Assembly (NCBI GenBank): GCA_963974485.1 | Contig: CAXBBS010000018.1 | Coordinates: forward strand, 1 to 32,211 | Origin: JAALKW01 sp963974485 | GTDB lineage: Bacteria; Pseudomonadota; Gammaproteobacteria; Legionellales; Legionellaceae | Direction of reading: 5' to 3' | DNA length: 32,211 bases | In this document: one piece after another, positions 1 through 9,287 of the stretch | Numbering within the stretch: the first letter of the stretch is position 1 | Layout of the letters: each line of letters starts with the position of its first letter | Program-made: the position numbers and the translations under genes | Notes under the pieces: model-generated | Databases searched by the model: none | Told to the model about the DNA's origin: nothing | The model's input: only the letters and a program-made list of their open reading frames with translations

Positions 1-639
1 CTTGAGCCAATAGTTATATTTTACACTACTGTCTCATTTTTGGGGTCCACTACTATTGATGGCTATCAAAAAACGATGGCTCATGTTTTAGATGAAACAA
101 ATTATCCATACGGCATGGTTGCTAACGTGTATCTTTTTTTTGATCAACGGGTTTGGAAAAGCACGCCTTATACGGATGCTCTTGGTCAACATCATCACGG
201 CTATGATGGTCGTGTTATCTTCCTGAATGAAGCGATGAGCCTATGGGATGAAACCAATGGTCAATTAGACGAACGTGGTCATGAAATTTCCGAAGGTATT
301 TTACGTGCTTATTTTATTGGCGATGTTGTCGAAGAGAAATTTATTCAACAATCACCCGAACAGATTAATCAAGCGATCGTTCAGCCTATGCTGGATAAGC
401 TTGAAAAAATATGGCCGGAATTAAAGCATGCATACCAAGGCTTTCGTTTTAATGCTTATCGATATGCGTATGCTGGGGCCGTTCCTCCGGGGATAAGCTA
501 TAAAACCTGGGGCAGTTATCCCTTGCGAGTGGGTAATCTGATCCTTGCCGGTGAATTTTTTGATACCGGTGAAGACCAGTCATTTATGAATGGGGCGATT
601 AAATCTGGGTATCGAGCGGCTGATTTGATCAGGTCTTAA
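1..639 (+). CDS. FAD-dependent amine oxidase-like oxidoreductase (C-terminal part)
   Basis: The reading frame is open from base 1 to the TAA at 637-639, so the gene enters from the left and only its last 212 residues are present; a TTG at 40 is internal and not a credible start. The end of the protein has the layout of the flavin amine oxidase / protoporphyrinogen oxidase fold: a VGNLILAGEFFD segment about 35 residues from the end followed by a small-residue helix (NGAIKSGYRAADLI). In this family that segment contacts the FAD. The FAD-binding GxGxxG N-terminus lies outside the window, so the substrate cannot be inferred. The gene converges on murB with 32 bp between stops and no clear terminator. 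Confidence 0.7.
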   Translation, partial: LEPIVIFYTTVSFLGSTTIDGYQKTMAHVLDETNYPYGMVANVYLFFDQRVWKSTPYTDALGQHHHGYDGRVIFLNEAMSLWDETNGQLDERGHEISEGILRAYFIGDVVEEKFIQQSPEQINQAIVQPMLDKLEKIWPELKHAYQGFRFNAYRYAYAGAVPPGISYKTWGSYPLRVGNLILAGEFFDTGEDQSFMNGAIKSGYRAADLIRS

Positions 640-671
640 AATTCTATTGGGATTATTTGGGAGCAGTAAGT

Positions 672-1679
672 TCATAACACATTCACTTCTCGTTCGAGCT
701 TAATTTCAAATGTATCATAAACCGACTCAATAATTTTTTCAGATAAATTAAAAATATCACGCCCTTGTGCACCGCCGTGGTTCACCAGAACCAGTGACTG
801 ATGTTCATGCACACCATAATTCTCAATGCGTTTGCCTTTCCAGCCGCATTGTTCAATTAACCACCCAGCAGCGACTTTATAAGATCCGTTTGGTTGAGGG
901 TAGTGTGGCATATCGGTATGGTTCTGCAATATTATATTTTTTTGTGCTTCTGAAATAATCGGGTTTTTAAAAAAACTCCCTGAATTTCCAAGTTTTTTGG
1001 GATCAGGCAATTTGCTGGAGCGTATATTAATCACTGCTCGACTGACATCTCGAATCGAAGGTGATAAGATTTTCAGCCGTTCTAATTCTTGTTCTATATC
1101 ACCGTAGGCAGTATGGATTATTGCTTGTTTTTTTAATCTAAACGTGACGGAAGTAACGCAGTGCCTTCCTTTTTCTGATGTTTTAAAAATACTGCTTCTG
1201 TAATCAAACTCGCATTCTAAATTAGAAAATGTGCGGGTTACATGCTTGTATAAATCAAACACTTCAACTTCGATGATAACATCTTTGACTTCTACGCCAT
1301 AGGCGCCAATGTTTTGTATAGGGCAGGCCCCAACGCTGCCGGGTATAAGCGATAAGTTTTCTATACCCGCATAATTATGTTGAATGCAAAAAAGAACAAA
1401 ATCATGCCATACTTCGCCAGCGCCTACTTTAATCAGTATGTCTTGATCGTTTTCTTCAAGAATAGCGATCCCTTTAAAATTATTTTTAATCACCAATCCA
1501 TCAAAATTTTGAGTAAATAAAATATTACTGCCGCCACCTAGAATTAAATGTTGTTTTTTATTCTTACGTAAAACATGGGAAAGATGTTCGAAGCTGCTTA
1601 CTTCTGTAAAAGCAATTGCAGAAACATCGATACCAAAGGTATTAAACGATGTTAACGAAATATTTTGATTTATTTTCAT
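672..1679 (-). CDS. murB: UDP-N-acetylenolpyruvoylglucosamine reductase (MurB)
   Basis: Reduces UDP-GlcNAc-enolpyruvate to UDP-MurNAc with NADPH and FAD in the cytoplasm, the second committed step of peptidoglycan precursor synthesis. FAD-domain GGGSN is at residues 48-52. The catalytic set known from E. coli is visible: YRSS with Arg161, GSFFKNP with Ser235, and Glu331 in the final LEREV. I chose the ATG at 1679 (335 residues) because the following NTFGID matches the usual MurB start; a TTG at 1730 would add 17 residues that the family lacks. The Shine-Dalgarno at 1679 is weak. The gene follows phr on the same strand by 54 bp and is probably cotranscribed. MurB type I by length and motifs. 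Confidence 0.96.
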   Translation of the reverse strand: MKINQNISLTSFNTFGIDVSAIAFTEVSSFEHLSHVLRKNKKQHLILGGGSNILFTQNFDGLVIKNNFKGIAILEENDQDILIKVGAGEVWHDFVLFCIQHNYAGIENLSLIPGSVGACPIQNIGAYGVEVKDVIIEVEVFDLYKHVTRTFSNLECEFDYRSSIFKTSEKGRHCVTSVTFRLKKQAIIHTAYGDIEQELERLKILSPSIRDVSRAVINIRSSKLPDPKKLGNSGSFFKNPIISEAQKNIILQNHTDMPHYPQPNGSYKVAAGWLIEQCGWKGKRIENYGVHEHQSLVLVNHGGAQGRDIFNLSEKIIESVYDTFEIKLEREVNVL

Positions 1680-1733
1680 CGATATCAACAAAAAATAAGC
1701 ATGTATACGAAGTATAGGCTGTTTAAACAAAAG

Positions 1734-3146
1734 TTACATCATCTTAAATTGCTCAATTGCATTTGCTCTGGATATTTTCAGGTCGACCAAAGGTTTGGGA
1801 TAATTAAGTTGGTTTTTAGTTCGGCTGTAGGGATCATGAATCTGTTTATGATCTAAGCTTTCTAATTCAGGGCAATACTGTTTAATAAATTGACCTTTGG
1901 GGTCAAACCGCTCGCTTTGACTGACGGGGTTAAACACGCGAAAGTAGGGTACTGCATCGGTACCTGTTGAAGCGCTCCATTGCCAACCGCCGTTATTGGA
2001 GGCAAAATCCCAGTCAACGAGTTTTGAAGCAAAATAAGCTTCTCCTTCACGCCAGTCTATCCATAGATTTTTAGTTAAATACATGGCGCTTACCATACGT
2101 AAGCGATTATGCATCCAGCCATATGTATTTAATTGCCTCATGGCTGCATCAACGATAGGCACACCGGTTTGACCTTGTTGCCAGGCTAATAAATGCGTTT
2201 TATTTTCAGACCACTCGAGGCGATTTGTTTTGGCTTTAAACGGTTGGTTTCGACTAATTTGAGGAAAATGAAAGCAAATCATTTTATAAAAATCACGCCA
2301 AATTAATTCACTGAGCCAAGTCATGGCACCATTATTTTCGGCGATTTGGCTTAAGTTATGATGGGGCGTTTTGTCGAGTAATATTTGGATGCATTGTCTA
2401 ACAGAAATAATACCCAATGCTAGATAGGGCGAGATACATGATGTCCCAAAGATACTTGGGATATCTCGCGCTTGATCATAATCGTGTATTTTGTTTTTGA
2501 TGAAAAGCTGAACTTTGTTTAAGCCTGCGTGACTACCTGGTTTTAACCAATGAATATCTTGCGTATGCGATGGTTTGTATGTGCAATGATTTGATGATTT
2601 TAGGGGGGATTTTTTCTGGCACAGGGGTGTGTTGGATGTCATCAGTATGGATGGCTTGGCTTGCATATAAGCTAAGCATGCTTTTTTATACGGCGTAAAA
2701 ACTTTATAGGGTTGTTTTTGTTGATTGAGTAGTTGATCGGGAGGAATGATGCCTTGATCATGGAATGTATAGACAGGAATATTCACGGCTTGTAATTTTT
2801 TTATAACGAGAGCATCGCGCGCTTGTTCATCCCATTCATATTCTAAATTAAAATATACTTCTGATATTTTATGTTGTTTGATTAAGTCCAAAATAACTTC
2901 ATGAGCGCTTGAAAAATAATCGGTTTGGGCTCGAATGAGTGGGATGTTGAGTGCTGCCAATGCTGGGTCTAATTCATCAAGATTAAAGTTGAGCCAGTCT
3001 TGCTGTACGGTAGACATATCATGACGTTGCCAGGTGACGGGTGTTGTTATATGCAAGGCAATCACGCCTTGCTGTTCTAAGCTGGCTTGATAGAGTGCTG
3101 GATTATCATCGGTACGAAGGTCTCGTCTAAACCATATCAGTTTCAT
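1734..3146 (-). CDS. phrB: Deoxyribodipyrimidine photo-lyase (CPD photolyase)
   Basis: Light-driven repair of cyclobutane pyrimidine dimers with reduced FAD. At 470 residues it matches E. coli PhrB (472). The N-terminus (MKLIWFRRDLRTDDNPAL) is the typical antenna-domain start. The C-terminal FAD domain carries WRDFY near residue 284, the MRQLNTYGWMHNRLRM block, and GGWQWSASTGTDA near 380-395, followed by YFRVFNP, all hallmarks of class I photolyases. ATG at 3146 has an AGGATGA-type Shine-Dalgarno about 6-9 bases upstream. It is divergent from the SDR gene with 68 bp between starts. A cryptochrome without repair activity cannot be excluded, but the sequence looks like an ordinary photolyase. 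Confidence 0.95.
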   Translation of the reverse strand: MKLIWFRRDLRTDDNPALYQASLEQQGVIALHITTPVTWQRHDMSTVQQDWLNFNLDELDPALAALNIPLIRAQTDYFSSAHEVILDLIKQHKISEVYFNLEYEWDEQARDALVIKKLQAVNIPVYTFHDQGIIPPDQLLNQQKQPYKVFTPYKKACLAYMQAKPSILMTSNTPLCQKKSPLKSSNHCTYKPSHTQDIHWLKPGSHAGLNKVQLFIKNKIHDYDQARDIPSIFGTSCISPYLALGIISVRQCIQILLDKTPHHNLSQIAENNGAMTWLSELIWRDFYKMICFHFPQISRNQPFKAKTNRLEWSENKTHLLAWQQGQTGVPIVDAAMRQLNTYGWMHNRLRMVSAMYLTKNLWIDWREGEAYFASKLVDWDFASNNGGWQWSASTGTDAVPYFRVFNPVSQSERFDPKGQFIKQYCPELESLDHKQIHDPYSRTKNQLNYPKPLVDLKISRANAIEQFKMM

Positions 3147-3214
3147 GCGTCATCCTATATGAGATTATGGGGTCATGATACACTGAATAAAACAATTTAT
3201 AACGATGTTCTTGT

Positions 3215-4051
3215 ATGCGAATTTTAATTTTAGGTTATGGCTATGCTGGTTTTTATTGCGCTAAAAAATTATTAGCTGATGGGCATCAGGTGATGGGTGT
3301 TTCACGTACGTATCCTGATGATTATAAATTAGCTAAATTAAATCATGTATGCAGTGATATTCGTAGCTTAGATATTGATGGTGATTATAAGCCTGGTGCT
3401 ATTATTTATTGCGCGCCACCTCCGTCCGAAGGTGTATGCGATACCTTGTTGACAGAAGTTTTGGCTGAACTTACACGTAAAAATTTAGTAGCAAACATTG
3501 TTTATTGGGGCTCAAGCGGGGTGTATGGCGATCACGCCGGGCGTTGGGTGGATGAAGATAGCGTATGTCATATTAATGCTGACATTCAGCGTCGTCGTTT
3601 AGATGCTGAGGCTCAAATAAAGACGTTTGCTGAACACAATCGCGTAGCATGGTCTATCATGCGCGTGGCTGGGATGTTTGGTCCAGGACGTATGCCTAGC
3701 ACGATTAAGCCCGTGATTTATCTCGACGAGGCACCGTATAGTAATTTAGTGTATATCGAGGATGCGGCACAGGTTGCGGCGCAAGCGGTCTTACATAAAG
3801 CAGGGATAGGTATTATTAACGTTTCAGATGGTGTTCCAAAAAAAATGGGCGCTTTACAGAGGGTGGTTGCTGAACACCAAGGCGTCGCCGTAATCGAGCA
3901 AGGTTATCAAGCGTTTATGGCGTCAGCGAGCCCGATGAGGCAATATTTTTTGAGTGCGTCAAAGCGGCTATCTAATAATAAATGTGAACAACTTTTTCCT
4001 GAAATTGCTTTTGCTGATTTTGAAGAAGCAGTAGAAAAATGCCTACTGTAA
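3215..4051 (+). CDS. SDR-family NAD(P)-dependent epimerase/dehydratase, YeeZ-like
   Basis: A 278-residue Rossmann protein. The dinucleotide-binding motif GYGYAG is at residues 7-12, directly after the first strand, and SSGVYGD at 100-106 is the usual extended-SDR strand with the active-site Ser/Tyr region. The layout (short N-terminus, SSxVYGD, later LVYIEDAA) resembles the E. coli YeeZ group of sugar-epimerase-like proteins, whose substrates are not established. The canonical YxxxK pair is not obvious, because the Tyr of VYGD is not followed by Lys at +4, so catalysis may be atypical. It ends at a strong bidirectional terminator. Confidence 0.8.
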   Translation: MRILILGYGYAGFYCAKKLLADGHQVMGVSRTYPDDYKLAKLNHVCSDIRSLDIDGDYKPGAIIYCAPPPSEGVCDTLLTEVLAELTRKNLVANIVYWGSSGVYGDHAGRWVDEDSVCHINADIQRRRLDAEAQIKTFAEHNRVAWSIMRVAGMFGPGRMPSTIKPVIYLDEAPYSNLVYIEDAAQVAAQAVLHKAGIGIINVSDGVPKKMGALQRVVAEHQGVAVIEQGYQAFMASASPMRQYFLSASKRLSNNKCEQLFPEIAFADFEEAVEKCLL

Positions 4052-4054
4052 AAT

Positions 4055-4093
4055 AAAAAAAAGAAGGTGGGTTTTCACCCGACCTTCTTTTTT
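4055..4093. terminator. Bidirectional rho-independent terminator
   Basis: A run of A, then AAGAAGGTGGGT, a TTTC loop, ACCCgACCTTCTT with one bulged G, and a run of T. The stem is about 16 bp including the flanking A/T pairs. The A-tract on one side and T-tract on the other let it stop transcription from both the SDR gene (plus) and fis (minus), which converge here. Confidence 0.9.
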
Positions 4094-4119
4094 AGAAGTT
4101 TCAATTGGAGCAGTATTGA

Positions 4120-4419
4120 CTATTCATCCGTAAGACGAAAGTACTTTGTTCCAAAGTAACGTTGTAATTTTTTACGAATGGTGCCACGGCTAATGCCGAG
4201 TATTTTTGCTGCTTGGAGTTGGTTTCCACGACGTCGTTCCATGACGGCTTGTAACAGGGGTGGCTCAACTTCAGCAAGAATCATATCGTACAGATCATTG
4301 ACGGGTTTATTTTTATTTTCAGCAAGAAAACGATTGACGAGTTGATAGACCAAATCTTGCAAACCTTGCTCTTGTTTGATCGCGTCAATTGTAGCTGTTG
4401 GTTCAGTAACATTCATCAT
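4120..4419 (-). CDS. fis: Fis family nucleoid-associated DNA-binding protein
   Basis: A 99-residue protein colinear with E. coli Fis (98 residues). The central PVNDLYDMILAEVEPPLL matches the Fis dimerisation helices (VNDLYELVLAEVEQPLL in E. coli), and GNQLQAAKILGISRGTIRKK is the C-terminal helix-turn-helix. Fis dimers bend DNA and act as global regulators; Legionella is known to carry several Fis paralogs. Two adjacent ATGs (4419, 4416) both fit the AAGGAAG Shine-Dalgarno. No dusB precedes it, unlike the enterobacterial dusB-fis operon; its upstream neighbour is lpxB, 95 bp away on the same strand. Confidence 0.94.
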   Translation of the reverse strand: MMNVTEPTATIDAIKQEQGLQDLVYQLVNRFLAENKNKPVNDLYDMILAEVEPPLLQAVMERRRGNQLQAAKILGISRGTIRKKLQRYFGTKYFRLTDE

Positions 4420-4514
4420 AACTTCCTTATTTCTTGATTAAATCAACGCATGTTTCAAGCGTCATAACGGGTGCATCACATATTAAACGCTCAATAATTC
4501 TACCTGAAGCTAAA

Positions 4515-5717
4515 TTAAGAAGCTACCCTTTTTGTTAAACTTTGGGTACTTTTTTTTCGGTCAAGTAAGTGCGCAACCAATTCGGGGAGTGAGCAGTCGG
4601 CCTGCTCTTCCGAAAGGCTTTGATTAAGTGCTTTAAGCTCAACTTGAATCTTTTTTGTTAGATGATTTTTGTTTGAACTTAAAAGCTCGGTAAGAACTTG
4701 AGTCAGCTCAGTATGATTAAAATCATATTGTAAAAGTTCAGGAACAATCATACGGTTAACGAGCAGATTGCATAAACCGATGTATTGTACACGAAGAAGA
4801 ACAGACGCGGCTAAATAAGCAATGAAACCTGTTTTATAAATAATACACATGGGCTTTTCAAGCAACGCACACTCGAGTGACGCGGTGCCCGAAGCAACCA
4901 CGACAACATCACTGCAGGTGACTACTTGTGCAGCACGGCCTTCAATAAAGCTGCAGGGCACGGTTGTGGTATGCCAATGTTTTTTTATAATTTCGGGGCT
5001 CAGTGTTTTGGCTATAGGAATCACGACATACAAATCAGGAAAGTGTGCATGCAATGTTTCGGCCACACGAGATAATAAAGGTAGGTGTCGTTCAACTTCA
5101 TGCGTACGGCTGCCTGGCAATACAGCAAGTAGTTGTTTGTTCTCAGGTAAGCCCAAGGCTTCCCGCGTAGGGGCTGATGCACGGCACTGCTGCAAGCTTT
5201 TAATCAAGGGATGACCTACAAACGATACGGGAACCGCCGCGTCTTCATATATTTTTTTCTCAAAGGGAAAAATCACCGCCATATGATCAACCGAAGCTTT
5301 AATCGTATGAATCCGCCCCGGTTTCCAAGCCCATAGTTGTGGACTGACGTAATATAAAATTTGAATGCCCAGCTTTTGTTTTGCAAATTTTGCAAGGCGT
5401 AAATTAAAACCAGGGTAATCCACTAAAATCAGTAGATCAGGTTTTGTTTTTTCTAAATGCGCGCTTATGCTGCGAAATGCTTTTTTGATGGTTTTGAAAT
5501 GCCGTAGGACTTCGGTAATCCCCGTCACACCATAGCGCGCTAAGTCGCTGATCAACTCAATGCCTTCTGCCTCTAAGTGTTTTCCGCCAATGGCGGTAAA
5601 TATCAGAGAGGGATCGGTTTGCTTGAGCTGTTTGACCAAGGCTGCTGCGTGCTGGTCACCGGATTCTTCTCCGGCAACCAGTACAATATGTTTAGGCTTC
5701 TGTAGGTTGTTCAGCAT
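4515..5717 (-). CDS. lpxB: Lipid-A-disaccharide synthase (LpxB)
   Basis: Membrane-associated glycosyltransferase (GT19) that joins UDP-diacylglucosamine to lipid X to form the lipid A disaccharide. At 400 residues it is slightly longer than E. coli LpxB (382), with extra residues at both ends. Family blocks in order: GEESGD (16-21), DYPGFNLRLA (100-109), SPQLWAWKPGR (125-135), FPFEK (150-154), VGHPL (167-171), LPGSRTHEVER (200-210) and ASGTASLE. The start at 5717 lies 26 bp inside the upstream dehydrogenase gene, so the two are translationally linked. The common lpxD-fabZ-lpxA-lpxB cluster is not here; the lpxB-dehydrogenase pair stands alone. Confidence 0.96.
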   Translation of the reverse strand: MLNNLQKPKHIVLVAGEESGDQHAAALVKQLKQTDPSLIFTAIGGKHLEAEGIELISDLARYGVTGITEVLRHFKTIKKAFRSISAHLEKTKPDLLILVDYPGFNLRLAKFAKQKLGIQILYYVSPQLWAWKPGRIHTIKASVDHMAVIFPFEKKIYEDAAVPVSFVGHPLIKSLQQCRASAPTREALGLPENKQLLAVLPGSRTHEVERHLPLLSRVAETLHAHFPDLYVVIPIAKTLSPEIIKKHWHTTTVPCSFIEGRAAQVVTCSDVVVVASGTASLECALLEKPMCIIYKTGFIAYLAASVLLRVQYIGLCNLLVNRMIVPELLQYDFNHTELTQVLTELLSSNKNHLTKKIQVELKALNQSLSEEQADCSLPELVAHLLDRKKSTQSLTKRVAS

Positions 5718-6666
5718 GGCTTGTCACCAGATTATGGTTAATCAGGTCGGATATTTGAGCGGCTGTTGAGAGGGCCTCACGACCTTCTTCACCAGTGACT
5801 AAAGGTATGGTGTCGTTTTGAATACAGTTTACAAAAGCGGTGATTTCTTCGAGCAGAGCATCGCCTTTATCAAATACGGATTGATGACGGGTAACTTCAG
5901 GAATGCCTGGGAACATTTCACCTTCGCCTTTGGTGAACACGGCAAGTTGTTTATTATGATAATCAATCGAGATATAGCTATTACGTTGGAAAATACGTGT
6001 TTTGCGTTCGGTTTTGAAGCTCACGCGACTTGCTGTTACGTTGGCAATGCAATTATTTTCGAACGTGATGCGTGCATTGGCAATATCAACGGAAGGCGAG
6101 AGCACGGGCGCGCCGTGTGCATCTAAAGACTTAATCGGGGATTTAACCATGGTTTGAATTAAATCAATATCATGAATCATCAGATCAAGCACGACGTTCA
6201 CGTCTGTACCGCGTGGGTTATACGGCGCGAGTCGATTTGATTCGATAAATAAAGGTTTTTCTAAGTAATCATCAAGCGCTAACCGTGCGGCGTTAAAGCG
6301 TTCCATATGACCGACTTGTAGTTTGACCTGATGCTTTTTAGCCAGGGCAATCAGCTCTTCGGCTTGTTGCACGGTTTCGGTAATCGGTTTCTCAATCAGC
6401 ACGTGAAGACCGGCTTCAAGGCAATCTTTGGCGATGGCGTAGTGTGCATTCGTCGTGGCTGCAATACAGACCGCATCGACTAAACCAAATAATTCACGAT
6501 GGTCACGATAACCGGGAACTTCAAACTCGTTGGATGTTGCTTCACAGATGTCGGCATTACGATCGCAGACGGCAACGAGTTTAGCTTGTTGTAAGGCTTG
6601 AATTTTTTGAGCATGAAAGCGGCCCAAATAGCCAACACCGATAACGGCACATCGAATAGGATTCAT
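5692..6666 (-). CDS. gnnA: Gfo/Idh/MocA dehydrogenase, probable UDP-GlcNAc 3-dehydrogenase (GnnA)
   Basis: A 324-residue Gfo/Idh/MocA oxidoreductase: NAD-binding GVGYLG at 10-15, EKPIT at 92-96 with the catalytic Lys of this family, and DLMIHDID at 161-168 with the active-site His. What points to GnnA is the company: it overlaps lpxB by 26 bp, and in Acidithiobacillus ferrooxidans gnnA lies with gnnB between lpxA and lpxB. GnnA oxidises C3 of UDP-GlcNAc; the aminotransferase GnnB then gives the 2,3-diamino sugar that makes amide-only lipid A, a backbone known in Legionella. No gnnB lies in the window; dnaB is divergent 109 bp away. The family call is firm, the substrate is inference. Confidence 0.75.
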   Translation of the reverse strand: MNPIRCAVIGVGYLGRFHAQKIQALQQAKLVAVCDRNADICEATSNEFEVPGYRDHRELFGLVDAVCIAATTNAHYAIAKDCLEAGLHVLIEKPITETVQQAEELIALAKKHQVKLQVGHMERFNAARLALDDYLEKPLFIESNRLAPYNPRGTDVNVVLDLMIHDIDLIQTMVKSPIKSLDAHGAPVLSPSVDIANARITFENNCIANVTASRVSFKTERKTRIFQRNSYISIDYHNKQLAVFTKGEGEMFPGIPEVTRHQSVFDKGDALLEEITAFVNCIQNDTIPLVTGEEGREALSTAAQISDLINHNLVTSHAEQPTEA

Positions 6667-6775
6667 ATAATAGGGGACAAATTTGATGATTTAACGTTGG
6701 CGAATTATTACACCTTATGATGTTTATATCAATTGCAATTGTGGTTACACTATATAACAGTCTTTTCTTATAAAC

Positions 6776-8179
6776 ATGCGTAAACTTATGGTAGAAACTC
6801 AATTGCGAAAAAAAACGACCGATATATTAAAGCGCCCGCCACATTCAGCAGAGGCTGAGCAGGCAATTATCGGTGGTTTAATGCTGGATAATCAAACGTG
6901 GGATAAAATCGATCATATGTTGTGTGAAGAAGATTTTTATCGTACAGAAAATCGCGTTTTATTTCGAGTGATTGCTCATTTGGTTGCAAAAGACCAGCCG
7001 TTTGATGTGGTCACGGTGCTGGATAGTTTAAAATCAAGTGACGAAGAGCATGTGGCGGGTGGTGAAGCTTACTTGTTTGAGCTTGCAAATAACACACCCA
7101 GTGTAGCCAACGTGGTTGCCTATGCACGCATCGTGCGTGAAAAATCAGTTCAACGTCAACTTATCTCTGTAGCCGGAGAAATTGCTGATGCCGCGTATCA
7201 ACCCGGTGAACGCGAAGTCTCAGATTTACTTGATTTTGCAGAAACACGCGTCTTTTCAATTGCAGAACAAACGGCCAAAGAAGGTGGTCCGGAAGCAATG
7301 CAGTCGATTGTGGTGCGTGCGGTCGAAAAAATTGATTCGTTATTCCATCAAGGCAGTGCTATTACCGGTGTTCCAACAGGCCTGACTGATTTAGATAATA
7401 TGACTTCAGGACTTCAAGAATCTGATTTGGTTATTGTTGCCGGTCGACCATCCATGGGTAAAACCAGTTTAGTGATGAACATTGCGGAGCATGTGGCGAT
7501 TGAGGCTAAAAAGCCTGTGCTTGTTTTTTCGATGGAGATGCCATCTGATTCACTTGCGATGCGAATGATGTCGTCACTCGGACGTATTGATCAAAATAAT
7601 ATCCGAACCGGAAAGCTCAACGATGATGATTGGTCGCGCGTAACATCAACTGTGCATATGCTCTCAGAAGCACCTATTTTTGTGGATGATTCACCGTCGT
7701 TAAGTCCTGCCGATTTGCGTGCACGAGCAAGACGTTTAGCCAAGGAGCATGGATCTTTAGGCCTTATCGTGATTGATTATTTGCAGCTGATGAAAGTCCC
7801 CGGTTTTCGTGCCGATAATCGTGCAGCAGAGATTTCAGAAATTTCACGTAGCTTAAAAGGGTTGGCGAAAGAATTAAAAGTACCTGTGATTGCGCTTTCT
7901 CAGCTTAATCGAAGCCTTGAGCAGCGGCAGGATAAACGACCCGTGATGTCTGATTTACGTGAGTCGGGTGCCATTGAGCAGGATGCGGATTTGATTTGTT
8001 TTATCTACCGAGACGAGGTATACAATGAAGATAGCCCTGACAAAGGTACGGCTGAAATTATTATTGCGAAACAACGAAACGGTCCTATTGGTCGCGCAAG
8101 AGTCGCATTTTTAGGGCAGTTCACGCGCTTTGAGGATTTGGCGTTTCAAGGTTATCAAGGCCAAAATCAGGGAGAATAA
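6776..8179 (+). CDS. dnaB: Replicative DNA helicase (DnaB)
   Basis: Hexameric 5'-3' helicase that unwinds DNA at the replication fork and binds primase through its N-terminal domain. At 467 residues it matches E. coli DnaB (471). Residues 20-120 form the N-terminal domain beginning PPHSAEAEQAIIGGL; Walker A GRPSMGKT is at 223-230; Walker B LIVIDYLQL lies near 320; the SDLRESGAIEQDAD block follows. No intein interrupts the Walker motifs. ATGs at 6776 and 6788 are both possible and neither has a clear Shine-Dalgarno. alr follows after 3 bp, a common gammaproteobacterial pair. Confidence 0.97.
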   Translation: MRKLMVETQLRKKTTDILKRPPHSAEAEQAIIGGLMLDNQTWDKIDHMLCEEDFYRTENRVLFRVIAHLVAKDQPFDVVTVLDSLKSSDEEHVAGGEAYLFELANNTPSVANVVAYARIVREKSVQRQLISVAGEIADAAYQPGEREVSDLLDFAETRVFSIAEQTAKEGGPEAMQSIVVRAVEKIDSLFHQGSAITGVPTGLTDLDNMTSGLQESDLVIVAGRPSMGKTSLVMNIAEHVAIEAKKPVLVFSMEMPSDSLAMRMMSSLGRIDQNNIRTGKLNDDDWSRVTSTVHMLSEAPIFVDDSPSLSPADLRARARRLAKEHGSLGLIVIDYLQLMKVPGFRADNRAAEISEISRSLKGLAKELKVPVIALSQLNRSLEQRQDKRPVMSDLRESGAIEQDADLICFIYRDEVYNEDSPDKGTAEIIIAKQRNGPIGRARVAFLGQFTRFEDLAFQGYQGQNQGE

Positions 8180-8182
8180 TGC

Positions 8183-9274
8183 ATGGCGAGACCGACTCGA
8201 ATTGAAGTGGATGCAGATGCGTTGCGGCATAATGCCATACGTGTTAAGCGCTGCGCACCGGGCCGGAAAATTATCGCTATGGTTAAGGCAAATGCTTATG
8301 GATGTGGTGTGTCGGCGGTTGTTCCGGCACTTGATGCACATGTGGATGCTTTTGGAGTTGCGTGCCTCGAAGAGGCGCGCATCGTTCGACAATTTACATC
8401 ACGCCCCTGCGTTTTATTGCAAGGCGTGTTTCAACAAAAAGAGTTATCTGATTTAGCCGATGCAGGTTGTGAGCCGGTTGTGCATCATTTAACGCAGCTT
8501 GCATGGATCTTAGAGACGCCGTTACCTCAAGCGCTCCGCGTTTGGGTGAAAGTAGATACCGGCATGCACCGGCTTGGTTTTGATGTTAAAACAGCTAAAA
8601 AAGCAATTACAGCACTAAAAGCCTGCCCATGGGTTCTGGATAATTTAGGGGTCATGACGCACTTAGCTTCGGCAGACGAACCTCATAACCCTCAGAATCA
8701 AGCGCAACTGGCTTTATTTAACCAACTTGATCTTAGTCATGGTTTGTTTGAACGCAGTATCAGTAATTCGGCGGCTATTATGTCCTGTCCTGAGGCGTTG
8801 GCCGATGTGGTGCGTCCGGGAATTATGCTTTATGGTGTTTCACCGTTTTCAGATCAAACAACAGCCTCGCTCGATTTAAAGCCTGTCATGCAATTTATTT
8901 CTGAAATAACGGCCATTCATACCTATGCACCCGGTGAGCATGTGGGGTATGGTGGTTGCTGGGAAGCAAAGCGAACGTCTAGAATAGGTGTGGTAGCCGT
9001 GGGGTATGGTGATGGCTATCCACGGCATGTCGCGCCCAATACACCGGTGTTTATTAACGGGCAATATGTACCTGTTGTTGGACGCGTATCGATGGATATG
9101 CTTACGGTGGATCTAACCGATTTTAAAGCAGCTCATATTCAACTGGGTGCGCGTGTTGAGTTATGGGGGGCGAATCTTCCTGTTGAACGTATCGCCCGTG
9201 CAGCAGAGACGATTGGATACGAGCTTATCTGTCAAATTTCACCACGGGTACGTGCGAAGGCTGTGATTATATAG
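8183..9274 (+). CDS. alr: Alanine racemase (PLP-dependent)
   Basis: Interconverts L- and D-alanine with pyridoxal phosphate, supplying D-Ala for peptidoglycan. The PLP lysine is Lys35 in MVKANAYG, and the catalytic tyrosine region VGYGDGYPR is near residue 273. RMDMLTVD-type C-terminal sequence is present as SMDMLTVDLTD. At 363 residues it has the usual length. The Shine-Dalgarno GGGAGA lies inside the last codons of dnaB, so the two are translated from one message. With ald downstream, the same transcript would hold both the racemase and the dehydrogenase of alanine. Confidence 0.96.
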   Translation: MARPTRIEVDADALRHNAIRVKRCAPGRKIIAMVKANAYGCGVSAVVPALDAHVDAFGVACLEEARIVRQFTSRPCVLLQGVFQQKELSDLADAGCEPVVHHLTQLAWILETPLPQALRVWVKVDTGMHRLGFDVKTAKKAITALKACPWVLDNLGVMTHLASADEPHNPQNQAQLALFNQLDLSHGLFERSISNSAAIMSCPEALADVVRPGIMLYGVSPFSDQTTASLDLKPVMQFISEITAIHTYAPGEHVGYGGCWEAKRTSRIGVVAVGYGDGYPRHVAPNTPVFINGQYVPVVGRVSMDMLTVDLTDFKAAHIQLGARVELWGANLPVERIARAAETIGYELICQISPRVRAKAVII

Positions 9275-9287
9275 GGATATGATGATT

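Noticed and set aside
4120..4514. Possible dusB-like partner for fis
   Set aside because: The 95 bp upstream of fis hold no reading frame of note; the next gene is lpxB.
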